This document shows, piece by piece, positions 1 to 11,800 of a DNA stretch of 64,000 nucleotides. Source of the stretch: Streptomyces scabiei 87.22 (GTDB lineage Bacteria > Actinomycetota > Actinomycetes > Streptomycetales > Streptomycetaceae); contig NC_013929.1 in assembly GCF_000091305.1 (NCBI RefSeq), forward strand, positions 9,548,001-9,612,000. Reading direction: 5' to 3'. The first letter of the stretch is position 1, and the number at the start of each line of letters is the position of its first letter. Made by a program: the position numbers and the translations under genes. The notes beneath the pieces are model-generated. The model was not told where the DNA came from, made no database searches, and saw only the letters and a list, made by a program, of their open reading frames with translations.

Positions 1-2880
1 GCGGGAACCGCTCCAGCGTGACCACGGCCGCCGGGACCATGTGGTCCGGGAGCCGCCCGCCGACATGGGCGCGCAGCCGCGCCGGGTCGGGCGCCGTGTC
101 CGGGGCCGGGACGACATGGGCCACCAGCAGCTTGCGCGGGCCGTCCTGGTGGACGGTCACCAGGGCCTGCCCGACCTCCGGGTGGGAGGTGAGCGCGGCC
201 TCGATCTCGGCGGGCTCGATGCGGAACCCGCGGATCTTCACCTGGTCGTCGGCGCGGCCCAGGTAGTCGATCCGCCCGTCGGCGGTCCACCGGGCCAGGT
301 CACCCGTGCGGTACAGCCGTGACCCGGCCGGACCGAACGGGTCGGCCACGAACCGCTCGGCCGTCAGGGCGGGACCGCCCAGGTAGCCGCGGGCGAGACC
401 GCCGCCGGCGAGGTACAGCTCGCCCGGGACACCGGGCGGCAACGGCTGCAGGCGGTCGTCGAGGACGTACGCCCGGGTGCCGGCCACCGGCCGTCCCACG
501 AGCGGCCGTTCGCTGTCGCCGACGCGTCCCACGAGCGCGTCCACGGTCGACTCGGTCGGCCCGTACAGGTTGAACGCCTCCGTGCCGGGCAGCTCCGCCA
601 GCCGCTTCCACAGGGCGACGGGGACGGCCTCGCCGCCCACGCCGACGACCGCGAGCGGGCAGTCCCCGCCCCGCAGCAGACCGCTGTCGGCCATCTGCGT
701 GAAGAACGACGGGGTGACCTCCAGGAAGTCGAACCGGTGCCGCAGCACCGCCTCGGTGACCAGCTCGGGGTCGCGCCGGACCTCCTCCGACAGCACGTGC
801 ACGCAGTGCCCGTCCAGCAGCCACAGCTGGGGCTGCCAGGACGCGTCGAAGAAGAACGACCAGGCGTGCCCGACCCGCAGATGCCGCCGCCCCGCCGCCT
901 CGGCCGCGGGCGCGTACAGCGTCTCGCGGTGGCTGTGGAACAGGTTGCCGAGCGTCTCGTGGGTGATCACCACACCCTTGGGGCGGCCGGTGGAGCCCGA
1001 GGTGTAGATGACGTACGCCGGGTGCCGGGGCGTCAGCGGGGCCGTGCGGTCGGCGTCGGTGAGGCCGGCGCCGTCCTGTTCCGCGAGCCGTGCCACCGTG
1101 TCCCCGTCGTCCAGCACCAGGGGAGCGGTGCCGGGCGGCAGGGTGGCGGCCAGGTCGCGGGTGGTCAGGGTCAGCACCGGGCGGGCGTCGGCCAGGACAG
1201 CGGCCGTGCGCTCCGGCGGGGCGTCCGGGTCGAGCGGCAGATAGGCCGCGCCCGCCTTGTGGACCGCGAGGACGGCCGTGAGGAAGTGCGCGGTGCGCGG
1301 CAGCGCGAGCGCCACGAACCGCTCCGGACCGGCCCCGGCCGCCACCAGCAGCCGGGCCAGCCGGTTGGCGTCCGCGTCGAGTTCGGCGAACGTCAGCTCG
1401 ATCCCGTCGGACGCGGCGGCGGGCCTCTCGCCGTGCAGGCGCACCTGCTCCTCGAACAGGGCGGGAACGGTGGTCGGCGCCCCGGCGGCGGGCCTGCTGT
1501 GCCAGCCGCCGACGAGACGGGCCCGCTCGTCCGCGCCGAGGATGTCGACGTCGGCGAGTGCCGTGTCCGGGTCGGCGGTCACGGCACGCAGGACCCGCCG
1601 CAGCCGGTCCGCGAACGACTGGGCGGTGGCGTGGTCGAACAGGTCGGCGCTGTACTCCAGGACGCCGTCCACCCCGCTGCCGTCACCCCGTTCGACGAAG
1701 TCGAAGGACAGGTCGAACTTGGCGGTCGTCTGCGCCACGTCGTCCCGGCGGGTGTCCAGTCCCGACAGCACGGTGTCGTCACCGCCCGACGCCAGGTACA
1801 CGACCATCACCTGGAACAGCGGGTGACGGGCGAGCGACCGGGCCGGGTTGACCACCTCCACCAGCCGCTCGAAGGGCACGTCCTGGTGGTCGAACGCGGC
1901 CAGGTCGGTCTCCCTGACCCGGCCGAGCAGCTCCCGGAACGTCGGGTTCCCCGAGGTGTCGGTGCGCAGCACCAGCGTGTTGAGGAAGAACCCGACCAGG
2001 TCGTCCAGCGCGGCGTCGGTGCGCCCGGAGATCGGGCTGCCGACCGGGATGTCGTGGCCCGCCCCGAGCCGGGACAGCAGGCCGGCCACGGCGGCCTGGA
2101 GCACCATGAACACACTGACCCCGTTGTCACGGGCCAACACGTGCAGGGCGGCGGCGAGTTCGGCGTCCAGCGACAGGTCGGCGGAGCCGCCGCGGTAGGT
2201 GGACTCCAGCGGTCGGGCCCGGTCGACCGGCAGCGCCAGCTCCTCCGGCAGCCCGGCCAGCGTCCGCTTCCAGTACGCGAGTTGCCGCGCCGCGAGGCTG
2301 TCCTCGTCCTTCTCGTCCCCGAGGACGTCCCGCTGCCACAGCGTGTAGTCGGAGTACTGCACCGGCAGCGGTTCCCACTCGGGGGCTCGTCCGGACGTAC
2401 GGGCGCCGTAGGCGAGCGCGAGGTCCCGGTGCAGCGGCCCCTCCGACCACTCGTCCCCGGCGATGTGGTGCAGGAGCAGCAGAACGGTCCACTCCTCCTC
2501 ACCGGTACGGAACACCTGGACGCGCAGCGGGAGTTCACGCTCCAGCGCGAAGCCGTACGCGCCCGCCTCCGCCAGCAGCTCCGGCAGCAGCTCCTCCTCG
2601 GTGTCGACGACCTCGAACGGGACGCGCACCTCGTCGGGCGCCAGCACCAGCTGACGGGCCCGGCCCCCGTCGTCGGGGAAGACCGTGCGCAGCGTCTCGT
2701 GCCGGAGCACCACGTCGTGCACGGCCGCCCGCAGCGCCGCCACGTCCAGCGCGCCCGTCAGCCGCCAGGCCGAGGGGATGTTGTACGTGGCACTGGGACC
2801 CTCCACCTGGTACAGCACCCACAGGCGCTGCTGGGCGGAGGACAGCGGCAGTCGCGCGGGCCGCTCCCGGACCGTCAAGG
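1..2880 (-). other. NRPS module 5: C and A domain, cut by the window edge
   Basis: The C domain starts LSSAQQRLW and contains HHIAGDEW near 2443-2470. The A domain runs through A8 (FLGRADDQVKIRG near 250) to base 1. Its specificity positions read D-A-Q-E-G-G-L-V-D, with Glu at 278, again compatible with an ornithine-type residue. The PCP and any release domain lie to the left of the window. Confidence 0.7.
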
Positions 2881-5800
2881 CCGGACGGGTCGTGCCCGCC
2901 GTGTCGACGCCGCCCGCCAGGTGCCGGGCGAGACGGGCCGGTGTCGGGGCGTCGAAGACGGTGCGCAGCGACACCTCGGCGCCGAGCGCGGCCCGGACCC
3001 GCGCGGTCAGGCGCATCGCGAGCAGGGAGTGGCCGCCGAGCGCGAAGAAGTCGTCGTCGACGCCGGCCTCGGGCACACCGAGGACGGCGGCGAACGCCTC
3101 GCACAGCAGGTCCTCGCGCGGGGTGCGCGGCCTGCGGCCGGAGACGGACGCGCCGAGGTCGGGCGCGGGCAGCGCCTGCGTGTCGAGCTTGCCCGCGACC
3201 GTGCGCGGCAGCGCCGGCACGGTGACGAAGGCGCTCGGCACCATGTGCGCGGGCAGCGCCCCGGCCGTGTGGCCGCGCAGCTCCGCCGGGTCCGGGGTGC
3301 GCCCGGCGGCCGGCAGGACGTACGCGACGAGCCGGCGTACCCCGGGCGTGTCCTCGCGGACCACCACGGCGGCCGTGGCCACGTCGGGGTGGCGGGCGAG
3401 CAGCGCCTCGATCTCGCCGGGCTCGATACGGAAACCGCGCAGTTTGACCTGGCCGTCGGCGCGGCCCAGGAACTCCAGCGAGCCGTCGCGGCGGCGCCGG
3501 ACCAGGTCGCCCGTGCGGTACATCCGGGAGCCGGGCGCGCCGAACGGGTCGGCCGTGAACCGCTCGGCGGTCAGGCCCGGCCGGTTGAGGTAGCCCCGCG
3601 CCAGGCCCTCACCGGCGAGGTACAGCTCACCTGTGACGCCCGCGGGGACGGGCCGCAGCAGCTCGTCCAGGACATGGGCGCGGATGTTGTCCAGCGGCGC
3701 GGCCCAGCGGCCGGTGGCGTCACTGTGCCAGCCGTAGGCGTCGACCGCGCTCTCGGTCGGCCCGTACAGGTCGTGGACCTGGACGCCGGGCAGGGCGCAC
3801 AGCCGCTCCCACAGCGGGGCCGGGGTCGCCTCGCCGCCCACGGCGATCACACCGGGGAGCGGGGTGCCGGGCTCCAGGAAGCCGTGGTGGATCAGCTCGC
3901 GGAGGTAGGTCGGGGTGACGTCGAGGAAGTCGATGTCCTCCCGGCAGAGGTGGGCAAGCAGCGCGGCCGGGTCGGCCATCACGGCCTCCTCGACGACCTG
4001 CACCTCGTGTCCGGCGAGCAGCCAGAGCAGCGGCTCCCAGGAGCCGTCGAAGCTGAAGGAGGCCGCGTGCACGGCCCGGAGCCGGTCCCGGCCGAGGGAT
4101 CGCTCGGCGGGCCGGATCAGATCGTCCCGGTGGGCGGCGAAGAGGTTGCTCAGGCCGCGGTGGGTGCCGACGACACCCTTGGGGGTGCCCGTGGAGCCCG
4201 AGGTGAAGATGACGTACGCGGTGCCGGAGGGTGCGGGAGGCACCACGGCCGGTGCTTCCCCCTCGTCCGGGACCAGGTCGTCGATCAGGACGACCGGGGC
4301 CCCTTCCGGCAGCTTCGCCGCCAGCTCCGCCGTGCTGAGCACGCACAGCGGTGCCGCGTCACGGAGCATGAACTCCATTCGTTCGGTGGGGTGTTCGGGG
4401 TCGAGCGGCAGACAGGCGGCACCGGACTTCAGGACGCCCAGGAGTGCCGGAACCATCAGGTGCCGGGGCAGGGCGAGGCCGACCACGCGCTCGGGTGCGG
4501 CGCCCCGCCGGAGCAGCAGCCGGGCCACGGCGTCCACCCGCTCGCCCAGTTCCCGGAAGGTGAGCCGGGAGACCCCCGTGGTGAGGGCGGGCGCGTCGGG
4601 CCGGGAGCGGACGACGTCGTCCAGGATCTCCGGGACGGACCGGGTCTCCAGGGGACGGGCGGTGTCGTTCCAGACGGCCGTCCTCTCCACCTCGGTGCGG
4701 AGGTCGAAGGACCGCAGCGGACGGCCCGGCTCCGCGACGACCCGCTCCAGCAGCCCCAGCAGCCGCCCGGCGAGCGAGACGGCGGTCTCCTCGTCGGCGA
4801 GGTCGGTGGCGTACTCCAGCAGCAGGGCCAGATCCCGGCCGGGGCCGTGGTCGACGAAGGTGAAGTCCAGGTCGAACTTGGCCATGCCGTTGTCCATGTC
4901 GAACCACTCGGTGGGCAGCCCGAACAGCTCCGGGTCGCCGTCGGGGCGGTGGTGGTAGCCGAGCATGACCTGGAAGAGCGGGTTGCGGTCGGCGGTCCGC
5001 ACCGGGTTGACCGCCTCGACGACCCGGTCGAACGGCACGTCCTGGTGCTCGAACGCCGCCAGCGCCGCCTCCCGCACCCGGCCGAGGAGCGCCTCGAAGG
5101 ACGGGGCGCCGGACAGATCGGTGCGCAGCACCAGCGTGTTGACGAAGAAGCCGACCAGGTCGTCCACCGCGCTGTCGGTACGGCCCGCGATGGGCGCACC
5201 GAGCGGGATGTCGTCCCCGGCCCCGAGGCGGTGCAGCAGCGCCGCCGTGGCGGCCTGGAACAGCATGAACATACTGACCTGGTGGGTGCCGGCGAGGTCG
5301 CGCAGCGCGTCCCCGGTGGCGCCCGGGAGGGTGGCGCGGACCACGGCCCCGCGTCCGGTGGCGCGGGGCGCCCCCGGCCGGTCCAGCGGCAGCGGGATCT
5401 CCGCCGGGAGCCCGCTCAGGGCCCCTGTCCAGTAAGCGAGTTGGTCGTCCTCCACCTCGGTGAGCAGACGCTCCTGCCACAGGGTGTGGTCGGCGTACTG
5501 CACCGGCAGGGGAGCCCAGTCGGGTGCGGCGCCCGCGGCGCGGGCCGCGTACGCGCGGTGCAGGTCGGCGAGGAACGGCCGGTCGGACCACTCGTCGGTG
5601 GTGATGTGGTGCAGCACGACGGCCACCACGTGGTCGTCGGCCGCCAGCCTCAACACCTCGGTGCGGACCGGGAGTTCGGTGCCCAGGTCGAACGGACGGC
5701 GCTGGGCCTCCTCGATCCACTGCGCGATCCGGCTCTCGTCCGCCTCGGTCAGCCGGAACTCCGGCTCGGCCTCACCGGGAGCCGCGATCCACTGGTACGG

Positions 5801-8800
5801 CTCCCCGTCCGCCTCCACGAACCGCGTCCGCAGAGCCTCGTGACGGACCGTCACATCACGCAGGGCGGCGCGGAGGGCGTCCAGGTCCAGGGTGCCCCGG
5901 AGCCGGAACACGAGCGGGAAGTTGTACGCGACCCCGTCCCCGGTGATCCGCTCCACGAGCCACAGCCGCCGCTGGGCGGCCGACAGCGGTATACGGGCGG
6001 GCCGTTGGGCGGCGGGCTCCAGCACGGGCCGGGCCGGCTGCCCGGCGGCCGCCCGCTGGGCCAGCGTCTCCGGGGTGGGCGCCTCGAACAGGTCACGGAT
6101 GGCCAGTTCGGCGCCCAGCTCGGTGCGGGCCCGGCTGATCAGCCGGGTGGCGAGCAGCGAATGGCCGCCCAGGTCGAAGAAGTTGTCCTCGGCGCCGGTG
6201 CGGGGCAGCCCCAGCACCTCGGCGAACAGTCGGCACAGCACCTCCTCGACCGGGGTGCGCGGGCCGCGTCCGGCCGACAGGGCGACCGCCGGCTCGGCGT
6301 CCGGCAGGGCGCGGACGTCCAGCTTGCCGTTGTCGTTCATCGGCAGTCCGGGCAGGACCACGAAGGCGGCGGGCACCATGTAGCCGGGCAGCCGCTGCCC
6401 GAGGTCGTCGCGCAGGCGCCGGATCAGCGTGGTGTGACCGCGGCCGGCGGCCGGGGTGTTGGCGTACGGGGCGTCGTCGGCCCGGTCGGCGCGCGGCCGG
6501 TACAGGCCCGCCGTACGGGGCGTGCCGGTGCCGGTGCCGGGCATCTGGGCGTCGGGCACGAACACGGCCTCGTAGAAGCCTGGTTCGGCGGACCAGGTGG
6601 TGAGCAGCCGGTGGCCGTGCGCCTCGGCGGTCTCGCGCAGGTCCTCCGGCTCCACGCCCGTGGCGGCGACCGGCGTCGGCCGTCCGGAGTCCAGGGCGCG
6701 CAGCACGGCCAGGTCGCCGGCGGTGCGGGCGTCCGGGACGGCCCGCACCCGGAGCGGTCCCGAGCCGTCGAGCCGGGCGAGGAGCGCCTCCCGTCCGGTC
6801 CAGGCGACCGCCGGCACACCGTCCAGCGAGAGTCCGGCGTCCCCCTTGTGGAGCACCACGTCGTACCGGTAGCGGGTCAGTTCGTTGTGGTGGCGGCCCG
6901 CCTTCGTGCGCAGGTCGACGCCGACGCCGAGGGTGGTGAACCAGTCCGGGTCGACGAGGAGTTCCTTCTCCAGGGCGAGACCCCGCTCCACGGCCCGGCG
7001 CAGACCGTCGGGCTCGGTGTGCGCGTCGGCGCGGGCGGCCTGGATGCCGGCCTGGAACACCCGGGCCTGTCGCAGGTCGCGGATGTCACCGAGGAACAGC
7101 GAACCGCCGGGCGCGAGCAGGTCCAGCGCGCCCCGGATCACCTGGCGGAGGTGGTCCAGACTCGGGAAGTACTGGACGACGGAGTTGATGACGACCGTGT
7201 CGAAGTAGCCGGTGGGCAGCCCGTCGGTCACCTCGGCCGGCAGGCAGCGCAGTTCGACCTTCCCCGCCAGCACGGGGTCGCCCTTCACGCCCTCGGTGAG
7301 CTTGCGGATCACGGGTGCGGCGAAGTCGGTCGCCCAGTACGCCTCCGCGTCCGGTGCGAGCCTCGACAGCAGCAGGCCCGAGCCGACGCCGATCTCCAGG
7401 ATGCGGCGGGGCCGCAGCTCACGGATGCGCTCCACGGTGGCCTCACGCCACTCCCGCATGTGCTCCACGGGGATGGGGTCGCCGTCGTAGGAGCTGTCCC
7501 AGCCCGCGAAGTCCTCGGTGAACAGGGCGGTGCCGATCTCGGTGTACTCGGCGGAGTAGATCTCCCGCCACTCACCGATCTGCTCCCGCTCGGCCGACTC
7601 CCGTGCCTCGGCGTCGGGTTCGGCCGGGACGACGTAGCCGACCAGCCGCTTGGTGCCGGGCGCGGCGGTGTCGTCGCGCGCGACGACGGCGGCCCGGGAC
7701 ACCTCGGGGTGCTGCCCGAGCGCGGTCTCGATCTCGCCCAGCTCCACCCGGTGGCCCCGGATCTTCACCTGGTCGTCGGTACGGCCCAGGAAGTCCAGGT
7801 TGCCGTCCGGGCGGCGGCGTACGAGGTCACCGGTGCGGTACATCCGCTCGCCCGGCCGCCCGTACGGGTCCGCCACGAACCGCTCGGCCGTCAGACCGGG
7901 CCGGTCGAGGTAGCCGCGCGCCAGACCGACACCCGCGATGTACAGCTCACCCGCCACCCCGTCCGGCACCGGCCGCAGCCAGGTGTCGAGGACACGGGCG
8001 CGGGTGGCCCGGATGGGCCTGCCGACGGTCGGGGTGGCACTGTCCTCCGTACCGCCGCCGAGCGTGTTGATCGTGTACTCGGTCGGGCCGTACAGGTTGT
8101 AGCCGTACGTCCCCTCCGTGTCCCGCAGCGTGTTCCACACCGTCTCGGTGACGGCCTCGCCGCCGAGCAGCACCAGCGGCGGCCGGTGCCCCTCCAACAG
8201 GCCCTCCTCCAGCAGGAGATGGGCGTACGTCGGCGTCACGTTCACCACGTCGACGCGGTGCTCCTCGCAGTACGCCACCAGCGCGGTCGCGTCCCTCCGC
8301 AACTCCTCGTCGCAGACGTGCACTTCATGCCCCTCGACGAGCCACAGCAGCTCCTCCCAGGACATGTCGAACGCGAACGACACGGTGTGCGCGATCCGCA
8401 GTCGCCGTCCGCCGGCCGACGCGATCGCCGGGGCGAAGATCTCCTTCTGGTGGTTGAGCTGCATGTTCGTGAGGCCGAGGTACGGCGTGACGACACCCTT
8501 GGGGCGACCGGTCGACCCGGAGGTGTAGATGACGTACGCCGGGTGGTCCAGGCTGAAGGACACCGACACCGGACCCGTCGGGAAGGAGGCCAGCTCGGCC
8601 GCCACCGCCGGGTCGTCGAGCAGCACACGCGGCGTGTCGCCGGTCAGCGTCGCCGATACGCCCGCCGTGGAGAGCAGGAGCAGCGGGCGGGCGTCCGCCA
8701 GCATCAGCGACAGCCGGTCGGCCGGGTGGTCCAGCTCCAGCGGCAGATACGCCGACCCCGTGCGCAGCACCGCGAACAGCGCCACCACCATGTCGATCGA

Positions 8801-11800
8801 GCGGGGCAGACCGAGTGCGATCACCTGCTCGGGTCCGGCGCCCCGCGCGATCAGCAGCCGGGCCATGCGGTCGCAGCGGGCGTCGAGTTCGGCGTAGGTG
8901 AGGGTCTGCGCGCCGAAGACGAGGGCGGTCTCGTCCGGGGTCCGGGCGGCCTGCGCGGCGAGCATGTCCGCGACCGTCTCGTGCGGCACGGGCTGCCGCT
9001 GCTCGGCCTCCTCGCGGGCGAGCGCGGCGGCCTCGGCCGGCAGCAGGGGGTCCAGCGAGCCGACGGGGGCGTGCGGGTCGGCCACCAGTCGGGAGACCAG
9101 CAGCACGAACCGGTCCAGCAGGCTCCGCGCGTACGCGCCGTCCAGCAGGTCGGGCCGGTAGGCGAGCGTCGCCCTGACCCGCTCGCCCGGAGTGACGACC
9201 AGGTTGGCCGGGTAGTGCGTGGCGTCCACGTTGGCCACGGCCGTCGCGCCGTGCCGCTCGCGCAGGTCGGCCAGCCGCTCGTCGGTGTCGGCGTTGCGCA
9301 GCACGAACAGGGTGTCGAACAGCCGTCGGTGGCCCGACTCGGCCTGCAGCACACCCAGGCCCAGGTGCTCGTACGGCATGACCTCCAGACGTTCGCCCTG
9401 GATACGGCGCAGCAGACCGAGGACCGGCTCGCGCGGGTCGAAGGCGATGCGCGCGGGCACGGTGTTCAGGAACATGCCGATGACGTGCTCGACGTCCGGC
9501 ACCTCGCTGGGCCGCCCGGCGACCGTCGTACCGAACGCGACGTCGGTCCGCCCGGTCGCACCGGCCAGGACCAGACCCCAGGCCGCGTTCAGCACGGTGT
9601 TGAGGGTCAGCCCCTGGCTCCGCGCGAGGTCGCGCAGCCGCTCGGCGACGGGCGCGTCCAGTACGGCGTCCAGCTGCGCCGGGATCACCGGCTCCTGGCC
9701 CCGCTCCGAGGCGGCCGGCACCAGCAGGGTGGGCTCCTCGAAGCCGGACAGGGCCGCGCGCCAGGCACGGGTGGCCTCGGTGTCGTCCTGCCGTTCCAGC
9801 CAGGTCAGGTAGTCGCGGTACGAGCCGGGGCGGGCCAGGCCCGCCGGGTCGCCGCCGCTCTCGTACAGCGCGAACAGCTGGTCCAGGAACAGCCAGGCGG
9901 ACCAGCCGTCCCACAGGATCAGGTGGCGGCCGACGATCAGCCGGTCGCCGCGCTCCTCGCCGAGCCGGACGAGCAGCATGCGGAAGAGGAGGGGACGGGC
10001 GAGGTCGAAGCGCCGGGCACGCGACTCCTCCAGCAACTCCCGCATCCGGGCGTCCTGTTCGGCCGCCGGAAGCCCGGCCAGATCCACCTCGGTCAGCGGG
10101 ATCGCGGCGTCCCGCACGATGAACTGCGCCGGCCGCCGCAGCCCCTCACTGGTGAACCCGGCCCGCAGGGAGGGGTTGCGGTCCAGCAGGGTGCGCACGG
10201 CCGCCGTCAGCCGCTCGGCGTCGACACGGTCGGCGAAGTCGAAGGACTCGTGGACCGTGTAGACGTCCAGGGATCCGGCGTCGAAGTTCGAGTGGAAGAA
10301 CAGGCCCTCCTGGAGCGGGGCGAGCGGCCACACGTCCTCGATCCGGCCCGGGGCGAGCCGCTCGACGTGCTCCCGTTCCTCCTCGGTCAGGGTGAACGCG
10401 GACGCGGCGAGGGTGTCGCCGGCGTCCCTCTCGTCGAGGGTGGCCGTCGCCGCGAGCGCCGCCGGGGTGCGGTGCTCGAACACCTCGCGCGGGCCGATGG
10501 CCAGACCCGCGCGGCGGGCCCGGCTGGAGACGGCGATCGAGCTGATGCTGTCCCCGCCGAGCAGGAAGAAGTCGTCGTCGACGCCGACCTCGTCCAGCTT
10601 CAGCACGGCTGCGAAGATCTCGACGAGCAGCTGCTCCCGGGGGGTGCCCGGCGCACGGGTGACGGTGCCGCGGACGGCCTGCGGGGCGGGCAGCGCGGTC
10701 CGGTCCAGCTTGCCGCTCGGCGTGAGCGGCAGGGCGTCGAGGACCACCCAGGCGCTCGGCACCATGGGGGCGGGGAGCGAGCCGGTGACGCTCTCGCGGA
10801 GGTCATCCGCCTCGGCGGCTGCGCCCGGGGCGGGGACGACGTAGGCGACGAGCGCGTCGTCGCGTACCGTCACCGCGGCCTGCGCGACCTCCGGCAGCCG
10901 GACCAGCGCCGCCTCGACCTCGCCGAGTTCGATCCGGTTGCCGCGCAGCTTCACCTGCCGGTCCGTACGGCCCAGGTACTCGATCACCCCGTCCGCCCGC
11001 CGTCTGACCAGGTCACCGGTGCGGTACATCCGGCTGCCCGGCCGCCCGTACGGGTCGGCGGTGAACCGCTCGGCGGTCAGCGCCGGGCGCGCGTGATAGC
11101 CACGGGCGAGCTGGACACCGGTCAGGTACAGCTCACCGGGGACACCGTCGGGGACGGGCCGCAGACAGGCGTCCAGGACCCGCAGCCCGGTGTTCCACAC
11201 GGGACGCCCGATCGGCACCGCGGTGCCCCGGTCCTCGTCGGGGGCGTACGGGTGGTACGTGACGTCGACGGCCGCCTCGGTCGGGCCGTACAGGTTGTGC
11301 AGGGGTACGCCCGTCAGCGCGTGCCAGCGGCTCGCGGCGGTGGCGGGAAGCGCCTCGCCGCTGCTGAGCACCCGGCGCAGCGACGCCGACCAGGCGGGGT
11401 CGCCGGTGACCTCGTCGTGGCCGAGGAACGCCTCCAGCATCGACGGCACGAAGTGCATCGTCGTGACGGCCTGCTCCCGGACGAGACCGGCCAGATAGGC
11501 GGGGTCGCGGTGGCCGTCCGGGCGGGCGAGCACCACGCTCGCGCCTTCCAGGAGGGGCCAGAAGAACTCCCACACGGAGACGTCGAAGCTGGACGGCGTC
11601 TTCTGCAGCACCCGGTCGTCGGAGGCGAGCCCGTAGGCGGCCTGCATCCAGGCCAGCCGGTTCACGATGGCGCGGTGGGTGACGACCACGCCCTTGGGCA
11701 CACCGGTCGAGCCGGAGGTGTAGATGAGGTAGGCGGGGTCGTCGGGGCGCGCGGGGTCGGCGGATCGCCCGGCGGGCGGCTCGCCGCCGAGGCCGTCCAG

